Part shown: positions 7,091 to 14,443 of the stretch, piece by piece
How the letters are laid out: every line of letters starts with the position of its first letter
Position numbering within the stretch: the stretch's first letter is position 1
Source: CAXMST01 sp963700785
GTDB taxonomy: Bacteria > Actinomycetota > Thermoleophilia > Solirubrobacterales > 70-9
Assembly: GCA_963700785.1 (NCBI GenBank)
Contig: CAVOYZ010000027.1
Coordinates: 1 to 24,342, forward strand
Reading direction: 5' to 3'
DNA length: 24,342 nt
Notes under the pieces: generated by a model
What the model was told of the DNA's origin: nothing
The model's database searches: none
The model's input: only the letters and a program-made list of their open reading frames with translations
Translations under genes and position numbers: made by a program

Positions 7091-8828
7091 ATGGACTCCG
7101 TGGGATCTCACCGGTGGCGGACACTGCCCCTTGCCCTCCCGGCGCTCGCCGCCACGGTCGCGGCCGGCTTCGTGCTGGCAGCCTCGGCGCAGGCGGGCCT
7201 CAGCGGAGCCGCCAAGCGCGAGACCAAGGCGGCGATCAGCGAGCGTGGCCTGCAACCGGTGAAGCTGAGCTGCAGGCAGATCGGCAAGCGCGGAAGCGAC
7301 GGCGCCCGCTGCCACTGGGTGGCCGCCGAGCGTCGCGGCGGCAAGAGCTACTCCTGCCGCGGCACCAGCGAGCTGCGGTCGGCACGCGCGACGCTGCGCT
7401 TCAAGCGGTCGGGCTGCCGCAAGGACGGCGGCGCAACCGGCCTCAACCGGACGATGCCCGACCGGCTGGCGAAGAAGGGCCTCGAGGCAACCGACGCGTT
7501 CTGCTGGGGCCTGCTCGGGCGCGGCTTCAACTGCAGCTTCGAGGCCCGCCGGTTCGCCGACCGCACCTACGACTGCAGCGGGCTCGCCTCCTTCTATAGG
7601 AAGCGCTTCCGGATTCGCTCGCAAGAGCTGCACCGTGAATGCGGCCGCAACCGCGGCTCAGACCGGTCTCGCATCGACGCTCGCCGGCTCCGGCCTGAGT
7701 CGCCCCGAGATCCGCTGCCGCGAGGGCGGAGCGGGCTGGGAATGCGACTGGCGCGCCTATCGAAGCTCCGCCGGCTGGACCTACCACTGCGACGGCGCCG
7801 CCTCCGCCGCATCCCCTGAGAGCGGCTTCCAGGTCGACCCGTGCCGGCTTCGCGCGCCCGACCGCTCGCCCCGGGGCAGCGCCAACCCAGCGCTCCACTT
7901 CGGCGTCAACGAGGCCTGGGGGCAGGAGCTGGGCGAGGTCGACCGCGCCGGTCGTCTCGGCGGCGACACGCTGCGGGCGAACCTCACCTGGGCGAGCGTC
8001 GAGCACACCCAGGGGCAGTACAACTGGGGAGCATTCGACGCGCTCTACTCGCGGATCCTCGCCTCGGGGGCGCGCCCCCTGTTCATCGTCACCGGCGCCC
8101 CGTGCTGGGCGGTGCAGACGCCCGGCTGCACGAAGTCCGGGCACTACCCCCCCGCTCCCGCCTTCGACCAGGCCTGGAGTGACTTCGTCGCCGCGGCGGC
8201 CGCACGCTACCCGCAGGCGCGCGGGATCGAGGTCTGGAACGAGCCCAACTTCGCGGCCTTCTACGCCGGCGGCCCCGACCCCGAGCGCTACGCGAAGCTG
8301 CTCCGGATCGCCTACGCCGCGGTCAAGTCGGTCGCACCCCAGATGCCGGTGATCAGCGGTGGCCTCGCCGCCTTCACCAAGAACGGCAAGGGCGCGATGC
8401 GCTACGACAAGTTCCTGCGCCGGGTGCTCGCCGCCGGGGCCGCAACGAGCGCCGACGCGATCGGCCACCACGCCTACAGCGGCCGGCTCCTGCGGGACGG
8501 GCACGTGGACGGGCTCCGACTCCAGCTCGCCGAGCTCAAGGACGTGATGGTCGACTTCGGCGCCGAGCAGCTGCCCTTCTGGATCACCGAGACCGGGGTC
8601 AGCACGGCCGACAAGAAGATCGACCAGAAGGCGCAGGCGAAGACCGACGTCAGGGCCTACAAGATGCTCCGCAAGACGCCCGGGGTCGAGACCGTGATCG
8701 TGCATCGCTGGCGAGACCAGCCCGGCAAGGGCGCGGAGTCCGGCTACGGCCTGACAACCCGCAAGGGCAAGGCCAAGAAGGCGCTCTGCGCCCTGGCCAA
8801 GGCTCGCGGTCGCAGCTGCCCGAAATGA
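7091..8828 (+). pseudogene. Secreted protein with three 4-Cys repeats and a clan-A glycoside hydrolase domain, one frameshift
   Basis: The ATG at 7091 opens a Sec signal peptide (residues ~10-35, cleavage near ASAQA). Three repeats then follow the pattern C-x(8-12)-C-x-[WF]-x(n)-Y-x-C-x(17-21)-C. Cysteines are at residues 61/74/89/109 and 138/148/162/184, with the third set at codons 7716, 7743, 7788 and 7842. Between repeats 2 and 3, at ~7640-7655, the frame moves forward by one base. From there the second frame runs to TGA at 8826-8828. It contains a TIM-barrel glycosidase-like domain (~7890-8800): LHFGVNEAWG, WNEPN with the likely acid/base Glu at 8241, DAIGHHAYSG, and ITETG with the likely nucleophile Glu at 8589. 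The substrate is unknown; GH39/GH5-like is my best guess. The repeat pattern continues across the shift, so a single original gene is likely. The indel may be an assembly error. Confidence 0.72.
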
Positions 8829-8836
8829 GCCGCTCG

Positions 8837-8854
8837 GCGCCCGGCTTCGGGCGC
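8837..8854 (+). terminator. Hairpin after the glycoside hydrolase gene
   Basis: GCGCCCG (8837-8843), loop GCTT, and CGGGCGC (8848-8854) form a perfect 7-bp GC stem 9 nt after the stop codon. It is followed by TTGTG rather than a T run. A terminator role is inferred from position. Confidence 0.5.
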
Positions 8855-8934
8855 TTGTGACGAGACGCACAGGCCCCCGGATCGGCGTAGGTTCGGCGCA
8901 GGGCCGAGCGGCGAACCGACCCGGAGGAGTGGAG

Positions 8935-8997
8935 ATGCCGTCGCCCCGCAGCGCCGGGCCTGAGGCCCGCACCCCGGGGCGCACGCGACCTACCTAG
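8935..8997 (+). CDS. Possible 20-residue small ORF with strong SD, just before a terminator hairpin
   Basis: ATG 8935 is preceded by GGAGGAGTGGAG and opens a 20-codon frame (MPSPRSAGPEARTPGRTRPT) ending in TAG at 8995-8997. A perfect hairpin begins one base later. The peptide is basic, rich in Pro, Arg and Thr, and has no membrane segment. It could be a leader peptide, the coding part of a dual-function small RNA, or chance. No gene follows on the same strand, which argues against a classic attenuator. I do not recognise it. Confidence 0.3.
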   Translation: MPSPRSAGPEARTPGRTRPT

Positions 8998-8998
8998 T

Positions 8999-9028
8999 GA
9001 AGAGCCCCCGGCATGCCGGGGGCTCTTC
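8999..9028. terminator. Perfect 30-bp palindrome, bidirectional terminator
   Basis: GAAGAGCCCCCGGCA is followed directly by its exact reverse complement. It forms a stem of up to 13 bp with a CATG loop. It lies between the plus-strand glycoside hydrolase/small ORF and the convergent acyl-CoA dehydrogenase gene that ends at 9074, so it can serve both strands. Confidence 0.75.
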
Positions 9029-9073
9029 AGCGAAACGGTCCCCGCTTCTGGGGATGGCTCGAAAGCCTGGGGC

Positions 9074-10279
9074 CTACGCCGGGACGGCCTCCTTCTCGGC
9101 GTCCTTGGCGATCGACTCGGGCAGCGGCTCGTTCGTGCCGCGACCCATCAGGACCTCCTTGGCGATGACCAGACGCTGGATCTGCGAGGTGCCCTCGTAG
9201 AGCTGCATGATCTTCGCGTCGCGCATCAGCTTCTCGACCGGGTAGTCCTTGATGAAGCCGTAGCCACCGAAGACCTGCACGGCATCGGTGGTCACCTCCA
9301 TCGCCGAATCACCGGCGAAGCGCTTCGCGTGGCTCGCGGCCAGCGAGTTGCGCAGGCCGTTGTCGAGCAGCGCCGCCGACTGCCAGGTGAGCAGCCGGCC
9401 GGCCTCGACCTTGGTCGCCATGTCGGCGATCATGAACGAGACCGCCTGGTGCATCGCGATCGGCACGCCGAACTGCTGGCGCTCCTTCGCGTACTCGCAG
9501 GCGTGCTCGAAGGCCGCGCGCGCAATCCCGACCGCCATCGCAGCGACGCCGGGACGAGTCCGATCGAGGACCATCATCGCGAGCTTGAACCCGTGGTTCT
9601 CCTCGCCGAGGATGTTCCCGACCGGGATCTCGGTCTCGTTGAAGGTCACAGTCGCCGTGTTCGAGGCGCGCTGTCCGAGCTTGTCCTCCTTCTTGTCGAT
9701 CACGATCGTGTCGTCGCGCGGAACGACGAACGCCGAGATGCCGCGGTGGCCGGCGTCCTTGTCGGTCTTCGCGTAGACCGTGTACCAGTCGGCGTACTGG
9801 CCGTTGGTGATGAAGCACTTGGAGCCGTTGATGACCCACTTGTCGCCCTTCTTGGTGGCGGTCGTCTTCATCCCCGATACGTCGGAGCCGGCGTCCGGCT
9901 CGGTCAGGCAGAAGCTTGCGAGCTTCGGCGCCTCGGTCAGCATGCCGAGGTACTCCTTCTTGACCTCCTCGGAGCCGCCGAGCGCGACCGGCGCGCTGGC
10001 CAGGCCGTTGGCCGCAAGCGAGGTGCCGATGCCGGAACAGCCCCATCCGAGCTCCTCCTCGATCAGGCAGCCCGACAGATAGTCGAGGCCGGGACCGCCG
10101 TACTCGGCCGGCGTGTGGGTGTTCATCAGGCCGATCTCCCAGGCCTTCTCGATGACGTCCTGGGGCCAGGTGCCGTCGCGGTCGTACTCCGCGGCGACCT
10201 TGCGGATGTCCTTCTCCGCAAAGGCATGCGCCATCTCGCGAAGGTCCTCTTGCTCGTCGGTCAGGGTGAAATCAACCAC
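9074..10279 (-). CDS. Acyl-CoA dehydrogenase
   Basis: This flavoenzyme would catalyse the first step of beta-oxidation, making trans-2-enoyl-CoA and passing electrons to ETF. The 401-residue protein is full length. It has the N-terminal helical domain (FTLTDEQEDLREMAHAFAEKDI), CLTEPDAGSDVSGMKTTA at the FAD/substrate site, KCFITNGQYADWYTVYAKTD, and the C-terminal domain with RQQFGVPIAMHQAVSFMIADMA and QVFGGYGFIKDYPVEKLMRDAKI. The catalytic Glu is Glu362 in LYEGTSQIQRL, the medium-chain-type position. The start is GTG, with AAGGAG spaced 9 nt upstream. An operator-like palindrome about 110 bp upstream is shared with the HAD/ECH gene. Chain-length preference cannot be read from the sequence. Confidence 0.95.
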   Translation of the reverse strand: MVDFTLTDEQEDLREMAHAFAEKDIRKVAAEYDRDGTWPQDVIEKAWEIGLMNTHTPAEYGGPGLDYLSGCLIEEELGWGCSGIGTSLAANGLASAPVALGGSEEVKKEYLGMLTEAPKLASFCLTEPDAGSDVSGMKTTATKKGDKWVINGSKCFITNGQYADWYTVYAKTDKDAGHRGISAFVVPRDDTIVIDKKEDKLGQRASNTATVTFNETEIPVGNILGEENHGFKLAMMVLDRTRPGVAAMAVGIARAAFEHACEYAKERQQFGVPIAMHQAVSFMIADMATKVEAGRLLTWQSAALLDNGLRNSLAASHAKRFAGDSAMEVTTDAVQVFGGYGFIKDYPVEKLMRDAKIMQLYEGTSQIQRLVIAKEVLMGRGTNEPLPESIAKDAEKEAVPA

Positions 10280-10388
10280 CGTGGATCACTCCTTGTAAGT
10301 CGGATTCCGTGGTCCGCGGCTTCGCCCCGCCCGCTGGGCAATCAACTGCTGCCCGTAAGGCGCTCGGCATGGCACGCGGCCAAACCGA

Positions 10389-10404
10389 TTGACTGGTCAG
10401 TCAA
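10389..10404. promoter_or_regulatory. Near-palindromic operator (site 2) upstream of the acyl-CoA dehydrogenase
   Basis: TTGACTGGTCAGTCAA is a 16-bp inverted repeat broken only at its centre. Its 14-bp core is identical to site 1 at 5525-5538 read on the opposite strand. It lies in the divergent region (10280-10530) between the minus-strand dehydrogenase and the plus-strand hypothetical gene, and contains a TTGACT that could act as a -35. A TetR-type fatty-acid repressor is the likely binder (inference). I see nothing else definite in this intergenic stretch. Confidence 0.62.
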
Positions 10405-10530
10405 CCAGTGAGAAGGATAGCCCAGGCGGCGGCGAACCGCAACCGGCGGGCCGTACCGCCGGTCCCCGCGGCGGAGCCCCGCGCACCCGCACTCGCCTGC
10501 AGCGAGAGCCGCGGCGGTACCCTGGAGGGG

Positions 10531-10977
10531 ATGCTGCCGCTTGCCATCAGCAACGGCGACGTGATCCTGATCGTGGTCTTCCTCGCGGTGCCGATCTCGG
10601 CGATCGCCTTCGCCGGCGCCGGCGCCGTCTACAGGCAGATCGGCAAGGGCGCGTTCGCGATGGACCACGAGTTGACGCCTGCCGGCTCGACCGACGGGGT
10701 CTCACGGGAGGAGCGGGAGGCGGAGATCCGGCAGATGCTCGAGGCGAAGGCCTTCCGCCAGGCGGAGCGGGGCGAGCCGGTCCTCGACGTGGAGGCGGAG
10801 ATGCGAGAGCTGCTCGCGCCGAAGCTCGACCTCGATGCCGATCCCGAGCTCGTCGAGGAGGTCCGGCAGCTGGTCGTCGCCCGCAACGCGCGGCGCCTGC
10901 GCGGCGGCAAGGAGCCGCTGGATGTGGAGGCGGAGGTCGCCCGCCAGCTCCGGGACCTGGAGAACCTCGGTCAGTGA
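10531..10977 (+). CDS. Hypothetical membrane-anchored protein with acidic helical tail
   Basis: I do not recognise a named family. The 148-residue product starts MLPLAISNGDVILIVVFLAVPISAIAFAGAGAVYRQIGKG, giving one transmembrane helix at ~9-34. A charged helical tail follows, in which EPVLDVEAEMRELL (~85-98) and EPLDVEAEVARQL (~127-139) are repeats of one motif. The tail probably sits in the cytoplasm and may form a coiled coil. I chose ATG 10531 because GGAGGGG precedes it and the longer frame from 10408 begins with low-complexity, non-coding-like sequence. A TACCCT hexamer lies 7 nt before the ATG, so a leaderless mRNA is also possible. Confidence 0.72.
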   Translation: MLPLAISNGDVILIVVFLAVPISAIAFAGAGAVYRQIGKGAFAMDHELTPAGSTDGVSREEREAEIRQMLEAKAFRQAERGEPVLDVEAEMRELLAPKLDLDADPELVEEVRQLVVARNARRLRGGKEPLDVEAEVARQLRDLENLGQ

Positions 10978-11003
10978 GTCAGCGCCCGGCGGCCCCGAGC
11001 GGC

Positions 11004-11009
11004 TATAAC
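11004..11009 (+). promoter_or_regulatory. -10 hexamer TATAAC placing transcription start at the ATG
   Basis: TATAAC is a near-consensus -10 with 7 nt between it and ATG 11017, so transcription should begin at or next to the start codon. No SD is seen. This is the clearest of several such cases in the window. Confidence 0.55.
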
Positions 11010-11016
11010 GGTGCCC

Positions 11017-11361
11017 ATGCCTGAAGAGAAAGACATCACCGAGAACACCTACGAGCTCGAAGAGCTGGCGATCCAGCCCGGGACGTACTTCAACCCGCAG
11101 ACCGAGGTCGTCGTGATCGTCGACGACTCGTCCTCGATCGACCAGGAGATCTTCAACATGGAGGACTACGAGGGCGCCGAATGGGTCCGGATCTCCGATT
11201 CCGTCCCGGTCGACGAGGCCCGTCTCGACGAGGCGCTCGAGACCTTCCAGACCCATTACCACCCCGGCGGCAGTGGATCGATCTCCGCCACGGCCCTGAG
11301 CCAGGACGACGGCGAGGAGGACGAGGGCGAGGAGGGTCAGGACCCGGGCCGCGAGGACTGA
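11017..11361 (+). CDS. Hypothetical small acidic protein
   Basis: I do not recognise this 114-residue protein. It starts MPEEKDITENTYELEELAIQPG and has a hydrophobic strand, TEVVVIVDDSSSID, near residue 30. It ends in a strongly acidic, Glu/Asp/Gly-rich tail with no membrane segment, and is predicted soluble. The start is ATG 11017 rather than GTG 11011, because the TATAAC hexamer upstream puts transcription start about at the ATG. The peroxiredoxin gene follows after 14 bp on the same strand, so they may be cotranscribed. Confidence 0.65.
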   Translation: MPEEKDITENTYELEELAIQPGTYFNPQTEVVVIVDDSSSIDQEIFNMEDYEGAEWVRISDSVPVDEARLDEALETFQTHYHPGGSGSISATALSQDDGEEDEGEEGQDPGRED

Positions 11362-11375
11362 CCCGGGCGCGAACG

Positions 11376-11843
11376 ATGCTCGAGCCAGGCGTCGAGGCGC
11401 CCCCGTTCACCCTGCCCGACCAGAACGGCGAGCGGTTCTCGCTCGCCGACGCGGCCGGCGGCTGGCTCGTCCTCTACTTCTACCCCCGCGCCGGTACCTC
11501 GGGGTGCACGACCCAGGCCTGCTCGGTCAGGGACCGCTCCCCTGACTACGCGGCGGCGGGGGCACGAGTGGTCGGGGTCTCGCCGGACGAGGTCGACGCG
11601 GTCGCGAGCTTCGCCGACAAGCACCGGCTCGACTTCACCCTGCTCGCCGACGCCGATCACGCGGTCGCCGAGGCGTACGGAACCTGGGTCGAGAAGAACA
11701 TGTACGGCCGCAGGTACTGGGGCGTCAAGCGCGCGACCTACCTGATCGACCCCGAGGGCCGAGTCGCCAAGGCCTTTCCCAAGGTCTCGCCGAAGACGCA
11801 CGACGACGTCGTGCTGGCGGCGCTGGCCGAGCTCGTCGCCTGA
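11376..11843 (+). CDS. bcp: Thioredoxin-dependent thiol peroxidase, BCP/PrxQ-type peroxiredoxin
   Basis: This peroxiredoxin would reduce hydrogen and organic peroxides, with thioredoxin as reductant. The 155-residue protein has the family order: LEPGVEAPPFTLPDQNGERFSLAD, then YFYPRAGTSGCTTQACSVRD. Peroxidatic Cys44 and resolving Cys49 are five residues apart, as in atypical two-Cys PrxQ enzymes. VGVSPDEVDAVASFADKHRLDFTLLAD and GVKRATYLIDPEGRV are also typical. The start is ATG 11376. The last codons form one arm of a perfect hairpin shared with the convergent antiporter gene. Confidence 0.93.
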   Translation: MLEPGVEAPPFTLPDQNGERFSLADAAGGWLVLYFYPRAGTSGCTTQACSVRDRSPDYAAAGARVVGVSPDEVDAVASFADKHRLDFTLLADADHAVAEAYGTWVEKNMYGRRYWGVKRATYLIDPEGRVAKAFPKVSPKTHDDVVLAALAELVA

Positions 11844-11862
11844 GCACCGGCTCAGGCGACGA
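11833..11862. terminator. Perfect 13-bp-stem hairpin spanning both stop codons of convergent genes
   Basis: TCGTCGCCTGAGC (11833-11845), loop ACCG, and its exact complement (11850-11862) form a 30-nt hairpin. It includes the stop codons of the peroxiredoxin gene (11841-11843) and of the antiporter gene (11852-11854, minus strand). It should stop transcription from both sides. Confidence 0.75.
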
Positions 11863-12991
11863 AGAAGGCGACGCCGAGGATCGCGTACAGCGCCAGCAGC
11901 TGCACCCCTTCGAACCAGGTTGACTCGCCCTCCTGGGTGACCTGATTGGCGACCAGCACGGCGAGGATCACGGCCCCCAGCTCGAAGCCGTTGAAGACGA
12001 GCGGCATCGGCTCCGGGCCGATCAGGAACGAGGCGAAGACGAGCACCGGGGCGACGAACAGGGCCACCTGGGCGCTGGAGCCGATCGAGATGTTGACCGC
12101 GAGGTTCATCTTCTGCTTGTAGGCGACCAGCACCGCGACCCAGTGCTCGGCGGCGTTGCCGACGATCGCGACGACGATGATTCCGACGAAGAACTCGCTC
12201 AGTCCGATCGACTCGGACGCCTCGCTGATCGAGCCGACGAGGATCTCGGACATCAGCCCGACGGCGAGCCCAGCGACGGCCAGCGCGGTCACCGATCTGC
12301 GCGTCGACCAGCCCCACAGCCCCTCGTCATGCCCGGACTCCGCGACCGGATTGAAGATGTCCTTGTGCGTCTTCAGCGAGAAGAAGAGGCCAACGACGTA
12401 GGTGAGCATCAGGACACCGGCCATCGCCAGCGAGAGGTGCTCGACGGTGCTGTCGTAGCTGACCAGCTCCGGCCCGACCGGCGGCAGGCCGCTGCCCTGG
12501 ACGATCTCGAAGATCGCCGGCATCAACAACGCCCCGACCGCGAGGAACAGCATCGTCGACTGGACATTGGCGGCGGTCCGGTCGAAGCGCTGCAGCTCGC
12601 CGCCGCGCCCGACCCCGCCGGCGATCATCGCGGCGCCGAGCACGAGCAGGACGTTGCCGAGGATCGAACCGACGATCGAGGCCTTGACGACCTCCTGTAG
12701 GCCCGCCTCGAGCGCGAACAGGGCGATGATCAGCTCCGGGGCGTTGCCGAAGGTGACGTTGAGCAGCCCGCCGATTCCCGGGCCCGACTTCGCGGCGAGC
12801 TCCTCCGTTGCCCGGCCCATCAGCGCCGCCGTCGGGATGATCGCGACCGCCGCGATGGCGAAGATCGCGGTCGCCGAGGCGTGCGCGAACTCGAGCGCCA
12901 CCGCGACCGGGATGAACGGCACCAGCAGGTAGGGCCAGCCCTCGGCGCTGAGCAGGAAGCGCAGGCCCGCTGCGGCTCGCCTGCCGTTCAT
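11852..12991 (-). CDS. cax: Ca2+/H+ antiporter, CaCA superfamily (CAX/ChaA type)
   Basis: This membrane antiporter would export Ca2+ (or a similar cation) in exchange for protons. The 379-residue protein has about 11 hydrophobic segments and the two inverted alpha-repeat motifs of the family: GNAPELIIALFAL (residues 82-94) and GNAAEHWVAVLVAYKQKMNLAVNISIGSSAQVALFVAPV in the second half. The Glu in each GNxxE binds the cation. A short acidic loop (AESGHDEGLWGW) separates the halves. I chose ATG 12991 (MNGRRAAAGLRFLL). The frame stays open far upstream, but only as an antisense reading of the Get3 gene. The gene is divergent from Get3 and convergent with bcp. Confidence 0.92.
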   Translation of the reverse strand: MNGRRAAAGLRFLLSAEGWPYLLVPFIPVAVALEFAHASATAIFAIAAVAIIPTAALMGRATEELAAKSGPGIGGLLNVTFGNAPELIIALFALEAGLQEVVKASIVGSILGNVLLVLGAAMIAGGVGRGGELQRFDRTAANVQSTMLFLAVGALLMPAIFEIVQGSGLPPVGPELVSYDSTVEHLSLAMAGVLMLTYVVGLFFSLKTHKDIFNPVAESGHDEGLWGWSTRRSVTALAVAGLAVGLMSEILVGSISEASESIGLSEFFVGIIVVAIVGNAAEHWVAVLVAYKQKMNLAVNISIGSSAQVALFVAPVLVFASFLIGPEPMPLVFNGFELGAVILAVLVANQVTQEGESTWFEGVQLLALYAILGVAFFVA

Positions 12992-13117
12992 CGCCCGCCG
13001 CCGGGAGCCGCGAGGCTGCGGACCGCGATCGCGATCGATGTCTTTGGAGCTGAGTGCGGGGGCACCTGACTTCTCGCCTTGGGGACGCGTGAGGCTAGCG
13101 GAGCGCGCGGAGCCCGC

Positions 13118-13165
13118 CCGATGCGACCCGATCGCCGCCCCGATGCAGACCCGATCGACTACCCT
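13118..13165 (+). promoter_or_regulatory. Promoter region of the Get3-like gene: two near-identical direct repeats and a -10 hexamer
   Basis: CCGATGCGACCCGATCG (13118-13134) and CCGATGCAGACCCGATCG (13140-13157) differ by one added base and start 22 bp apart, about two helical turns. TACCCT (13160-13165) follows, 6 nt before ATG 13172. The repeats may be an operator, or chance in GATCG-rich DNA. A 12-bp palindrome CGATCGCGATCG lies at 13026-13037, nearer the antiporter. Confidence 0.4.
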
Positions 13166-13171
13166 GCCGCC

Positions 13172-14443
13172 ATGCCTGACCCGCTTCAGAACGGGCCGGG
13201 AGAGCCGCCCCGAACGATTCTCTATACGGGCAAGGGCGGTGTCGGTAAGACGAGCGTCGCCGCGGCGACGGCACGCAGGTGCGCCGAGGCGGGGCTGCGC
13301 ACGGTGGTGCTCTCGACCGACCCGGCACACAGCCTCTCCGACTCCCTCGAGATCGATCTCGGGCCCGAGCCCGAGCCGATCGCCGACTGCCTCTGGGGCC
13401 AGGAGGTCGAGGCGCAGCGCGAGATGGAGAGCAACTGGGCGGCGGTCCAGGACTGGCTCAGCCGCCTGCTCGCCGATCACGGCGTGCTCGGAGTGGCGGC
13501 CGAGGAGCTGACCGTCCCGCCGGGGATGGACGAGCTCTTCAGCCTGCTGCAGATCAAGCGCCACTACGAGTCCGGCCGCTTCGACGTCGTCATCGTCGAC
13601 TGCGCGCCGACCGGCGAGACCCTGCGCCTGCTCTCGTTTCCCGAGGTCGCGCGGTGGTGGCTCGACAAGGTGCTGCCCTGGGAGCGCCGGCTGGTCAGCG
13701 CGGCGCGGCCGCTCGCCCGCACCTTCATGGACATCGCGCTGCCCAGCGACGACGTCTTCGCCGACGTGCAGCGGCTGGTCGGCAACCTGATCGCCATGAA
13801 CGAGATCCTCGGTGACCATCAGCGGACCTCGATCAGGCTCGTGATGAACCCCGACCGGATGGTGATTCGCGAGGCCCAGCGCACCTTCACCTACCTGAAC
13901 CTGTACGGCTATCTGACCGATGCCGTGATCGTCAACCGGGTCTTCCCCGAGGACGTGGCCGACAGCTACTTCGCTGCCTGGCGTGAGCGCCAGAGCGAGA
14001 ACCTCGAACTGGTCCGGGAGGGCTTCGGGCCGGTGCCGCTGCTGACCGCCCGGTACTTCGACGAGGAGGTGCTCGGGGCGCGGATGCTCGATCGGCTCGG
14101 CTCCGAGCTGTTCGCCGACAGCGACCCGGCCGCGGTCCTGCACGACGAGCTGGCGCACCGGATCGGAACCCATGACGGGAAGACGGTGCTGTCGATCCGC
14201 GTTCCGTTCGCCGACCGCGACGAGCTCACGCTGAAGAAGGTCGGACAGGAGCTGATCGTCCGCGCCGGGCGCGAGAAGCGGACGATCATCCTGCCCCCGG
14301 CCCTGAGCCGCCACCGGCCCAGCGGGGCGAAGCTCGAGGGCGGCAACCTCGAGGTCAGCTTCGAGGACGAACGCCAGGCGGACGCCGGCGACACGGCGGC
14401 CGCGCAGGAGCCGGCACCGAGCGCGGGGGCGGCACGTGCCTGA
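13172..14443 (+). CDS. ArsA/Get3-family ATPase with C-terminal HSP20-like domain
   Basis: This is a deviant-Walker P-loop ATPase of the ArsA/Get3/TRC40 family. The 423-residue protein has GKGGVGKTS (residues 20-28, with the signature lysine at the start of the loop), STDPAHSLSDS (48-58) and the switch DCAPTGETLRLLSFPE. The usual helical insert and LVMNPDRMVIREAQRTFTYLNLYGY follow. Residues ~345-410 match the small beta-sandwich 'ArsA_HSP20' domain (KTVLSIRVPFADRDELTLKKVGQELIVRAG). Bacterial members with this tail are not linked to arsenite transport, and no ars genes are nearby; a role in protein targeting or envelope homeostasis is inference. TACCCT 6 nt before the ATG suggests a leaderless mRNA. 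The stop overlaps the start of the next gene. Confidence 0.88.
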   Translation: MPDPLQNGPGEPPRTILYTGKGGVGKTSVAAATARRCAEAGLRTVVLSTDPAHSLSDSLEIDLGPEPEPIADCLWGQEVEAQREMESNWAAVQDWLSRLLADHGVLGVAAEELTVPPGMDELFSLLQIKRHYESGRFDVVIVDCAPTGETLRLLSFPEVARWWLDKVLPWERRLVSAARPLARTFMDIALPSDDVFADVQRLVGNLIAMNEILGDHQRTSIRLVMNPDRMVIREAQRTFTYLNLYGYLTDAVIVNRVFPEDVADSYFAAWRERQSENLELVREGFGPVPLLTARYFDEEVLGARMLDRLGSELFADSDPAAVLHDELAHRIGTHDGKTVLSIRVPFADRDELTLKKVGQELIVRAGREKRTIILPPALSRHRPSGAKLEGGNLEVSFEDERQADAGDTAAAQEPAPSAGAARA

